From Eucalyptus grandis (Eukaryota; Streptophyta; Magnoliopsida; Myrtales; Myrtaceae): a stretch of 64,000 nucleotides of DNA. A program made the position numbers and the translations under genes. The DNA is taken from the NCBI RefSeq assembly GCF_016545825.1, contig NC_052616.1, positions 60,781,278-60,845,277 on the forward strand. Reading direction: 5' to 3'. This document shows, one piece after another, positions 63,003-64,000 of the stretch. Position 1 is the first letter of the stretch. The number at the start of each line of letters is the position of its first letter. The notes beneath the pieces are model-generated. The model was not told the origin of the DNA. It did not search any database and saw nothing but the letters and a program-made list of their open reading frames with translations.

Positions 63003-63650
63003 TTTCAGACATCACAAAATCAACTTCCTGTAAAAATCCCATCTTTCCTTCTTCAATAACTTCTATTTTATCACGAGAAACCTGATTTCATGATATGGAT
63101 CAATTTCGATCTCTCCGCTATCACAAAAATCAACACTTACTTAGGCGAATGTTCAAGTTCAAAATCATCTACCATTTCAAATGAAAATTGGAAGAACTCA
63201 ATATCTTGGTGTTGAGGCTCGAAAATGACATTCTACGCTCATAAATCACAATCATCGGGCTTTGACGGGTTGCCTTCAAGAACATCTGAAACATGCATGA
63301 TCTTGGAAATTTTGCTAAACGAGCCTCGTATAATCGCCATTGCTCTTTTCCCGCTGTACATACCCTTGATCTCGCCGAACGAACAAATATTCGTCGTTAT
63401 CCCTAGGCAAACATCGACATTATAACCTACGCATCTTCTACCAAGTCGTGACGGGTGACTTTCCTTCTCTGAAACATCGCTCCTTCAATTTGTCCCACCG
63501 TAAGAAAGCTGCCCTTCAATTTCTAGGATATCCATGTAATAAAATTATTTAACCTGGTTTCCAAGCCAACCAATAACTTCCCATGCAGTGGAATATCCAT
63601 TAAAACTAAGAATTTGTACCTGAGTGAAATTCATCAAATTTATCGCGCCT
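63003..63650. other. far end of tandem duplication unit B
   Basis: Aligns with 55995-56600 and then with 58505-58640, skipping the extra DNA in unit A. No gene. Confidence 0.75.
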
Positions 63651-64000
63651 TTTGCAATTCCCAAGATGATCTTGACGGCAACAATCACCAACTTCATTGT
63701 CTCTATCACAACCCCCACATATTTCACAAATCTCATAGCCGTCACGTCCTCCTTAGCAACCATCATCACCATAGCCAATATCACACCCAGCTCAAAAAAA
63801 GAAAAGATAGGGAGATCATACAGCCCTCTCCTTATCCGAAAGACAGCCTAGAACAAAACCAACTTAAACCTACCATCAAAATATATATCCATCTATATGT
63901 TTGATCAACAGGGAGTTGGTCACAAGATCAAAGTTTCTGAAATTTTATCAACGAGGATATACCCACATCTCCAAACTCAATTAAACGCAACATAATTTTC
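63651..64000. other. window edge, unidentified
   Basis: A minus-strand frame (63545-63784) is hydrophobic and Val/Ile/Met-rich, and the plus strand is also open for about 75 codons. No family recognised; possibly part of a third duplication unit beyond the window. Confidence 0.3.

Noticed and set aside
63545..63851. Membrane protein gene at the window edge
   Set aside because: Both strands are open and hydrophobic over a short AT-rich stretch; part of it lies in duplicated non-coding DNA shared with 58505-58640.

Overview
This window looks like nuclear DNA of a dicot plant. It carries two TIR-NB-ARC-LRR (TNL) resistance-gene copies with plant introns; TNLs are a dicot-type class. Almost everything else is transposable elements, including Ty1/copia elements primed by initiator-Met tRNA, chromovirus-like Ty3/gypsy pol fragments, an L1-type LINE, tRNA-derived SINEs, and hAT-, Mutator- and PIF-like non-autonomous elements. 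The TNL style and the repeat types would fit a woody eudicot such as a Myrtaceae (Eucalyptus-like) genome, but that placement is inference. I see no prokaryotic operon, rRNA, CRISPR array or confident intact tRNA gene.

Layout. 1-760: GC-rich repeat core and AT-rich arm. 765-7294: three minus-strand pieces of one gypsy pol family, interrupted by a MITE, a Mutator-like foldback element, a SINE and a 2.17-kb solo LTR. 7295-15122: sparse region with a 1.34-kb TIR element holding a very GC-rich palindromic core, and a copia RT scrap. 15128-20757: complete copia element (Copia-1) with near-identical LTRs, a 5-bp target duplication and broken genes. 21169-21560: MITE. 21972-34258: 5'-truncated LINE split by a complete 9.5-kb minus-strand copia element (Copia-2) that carries an extra ORF after pol. 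34259-49985: no cellular gene, but a 160-bp TAA microsatellite, a 54-bp minisatellite in two blocks, a histone H2A exon relic, three hAT-like elements with 8-bp duplications, several Mutator-like foldbacks, a SINE and a 552-bp tandem duplication. 49985-52358: second gypsy pol copy.

52358-63650: a direct tandem duplication with two TNL copies 6.63 kb apart. TNL-A (52547-55658) has open TIR and NB-ARC exons but a wrecked LRR exon. TNL-B (59173-62057) is open through TIR, NB-ARC and the first LRRs (811 codons in my model), then loses frame. Both have non-canonical P-loop and MHD motifs. Unit A was invaded downstream by about 1.9 kb containing an inverted-repeat element. Unit B has a 250-bp solo LTR downstream.

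Functionally, the only host loci with a plausible present role are the TNLs, intracellular immune receptors in which a TIR NADase domain, a nucleotide switch and an LRR sensor act together. The rest records repeated insertion and decay. Exon boundaries, target duplications and lesions below were read directly from the sequence. Family assignments come from motif recognition without any database search.
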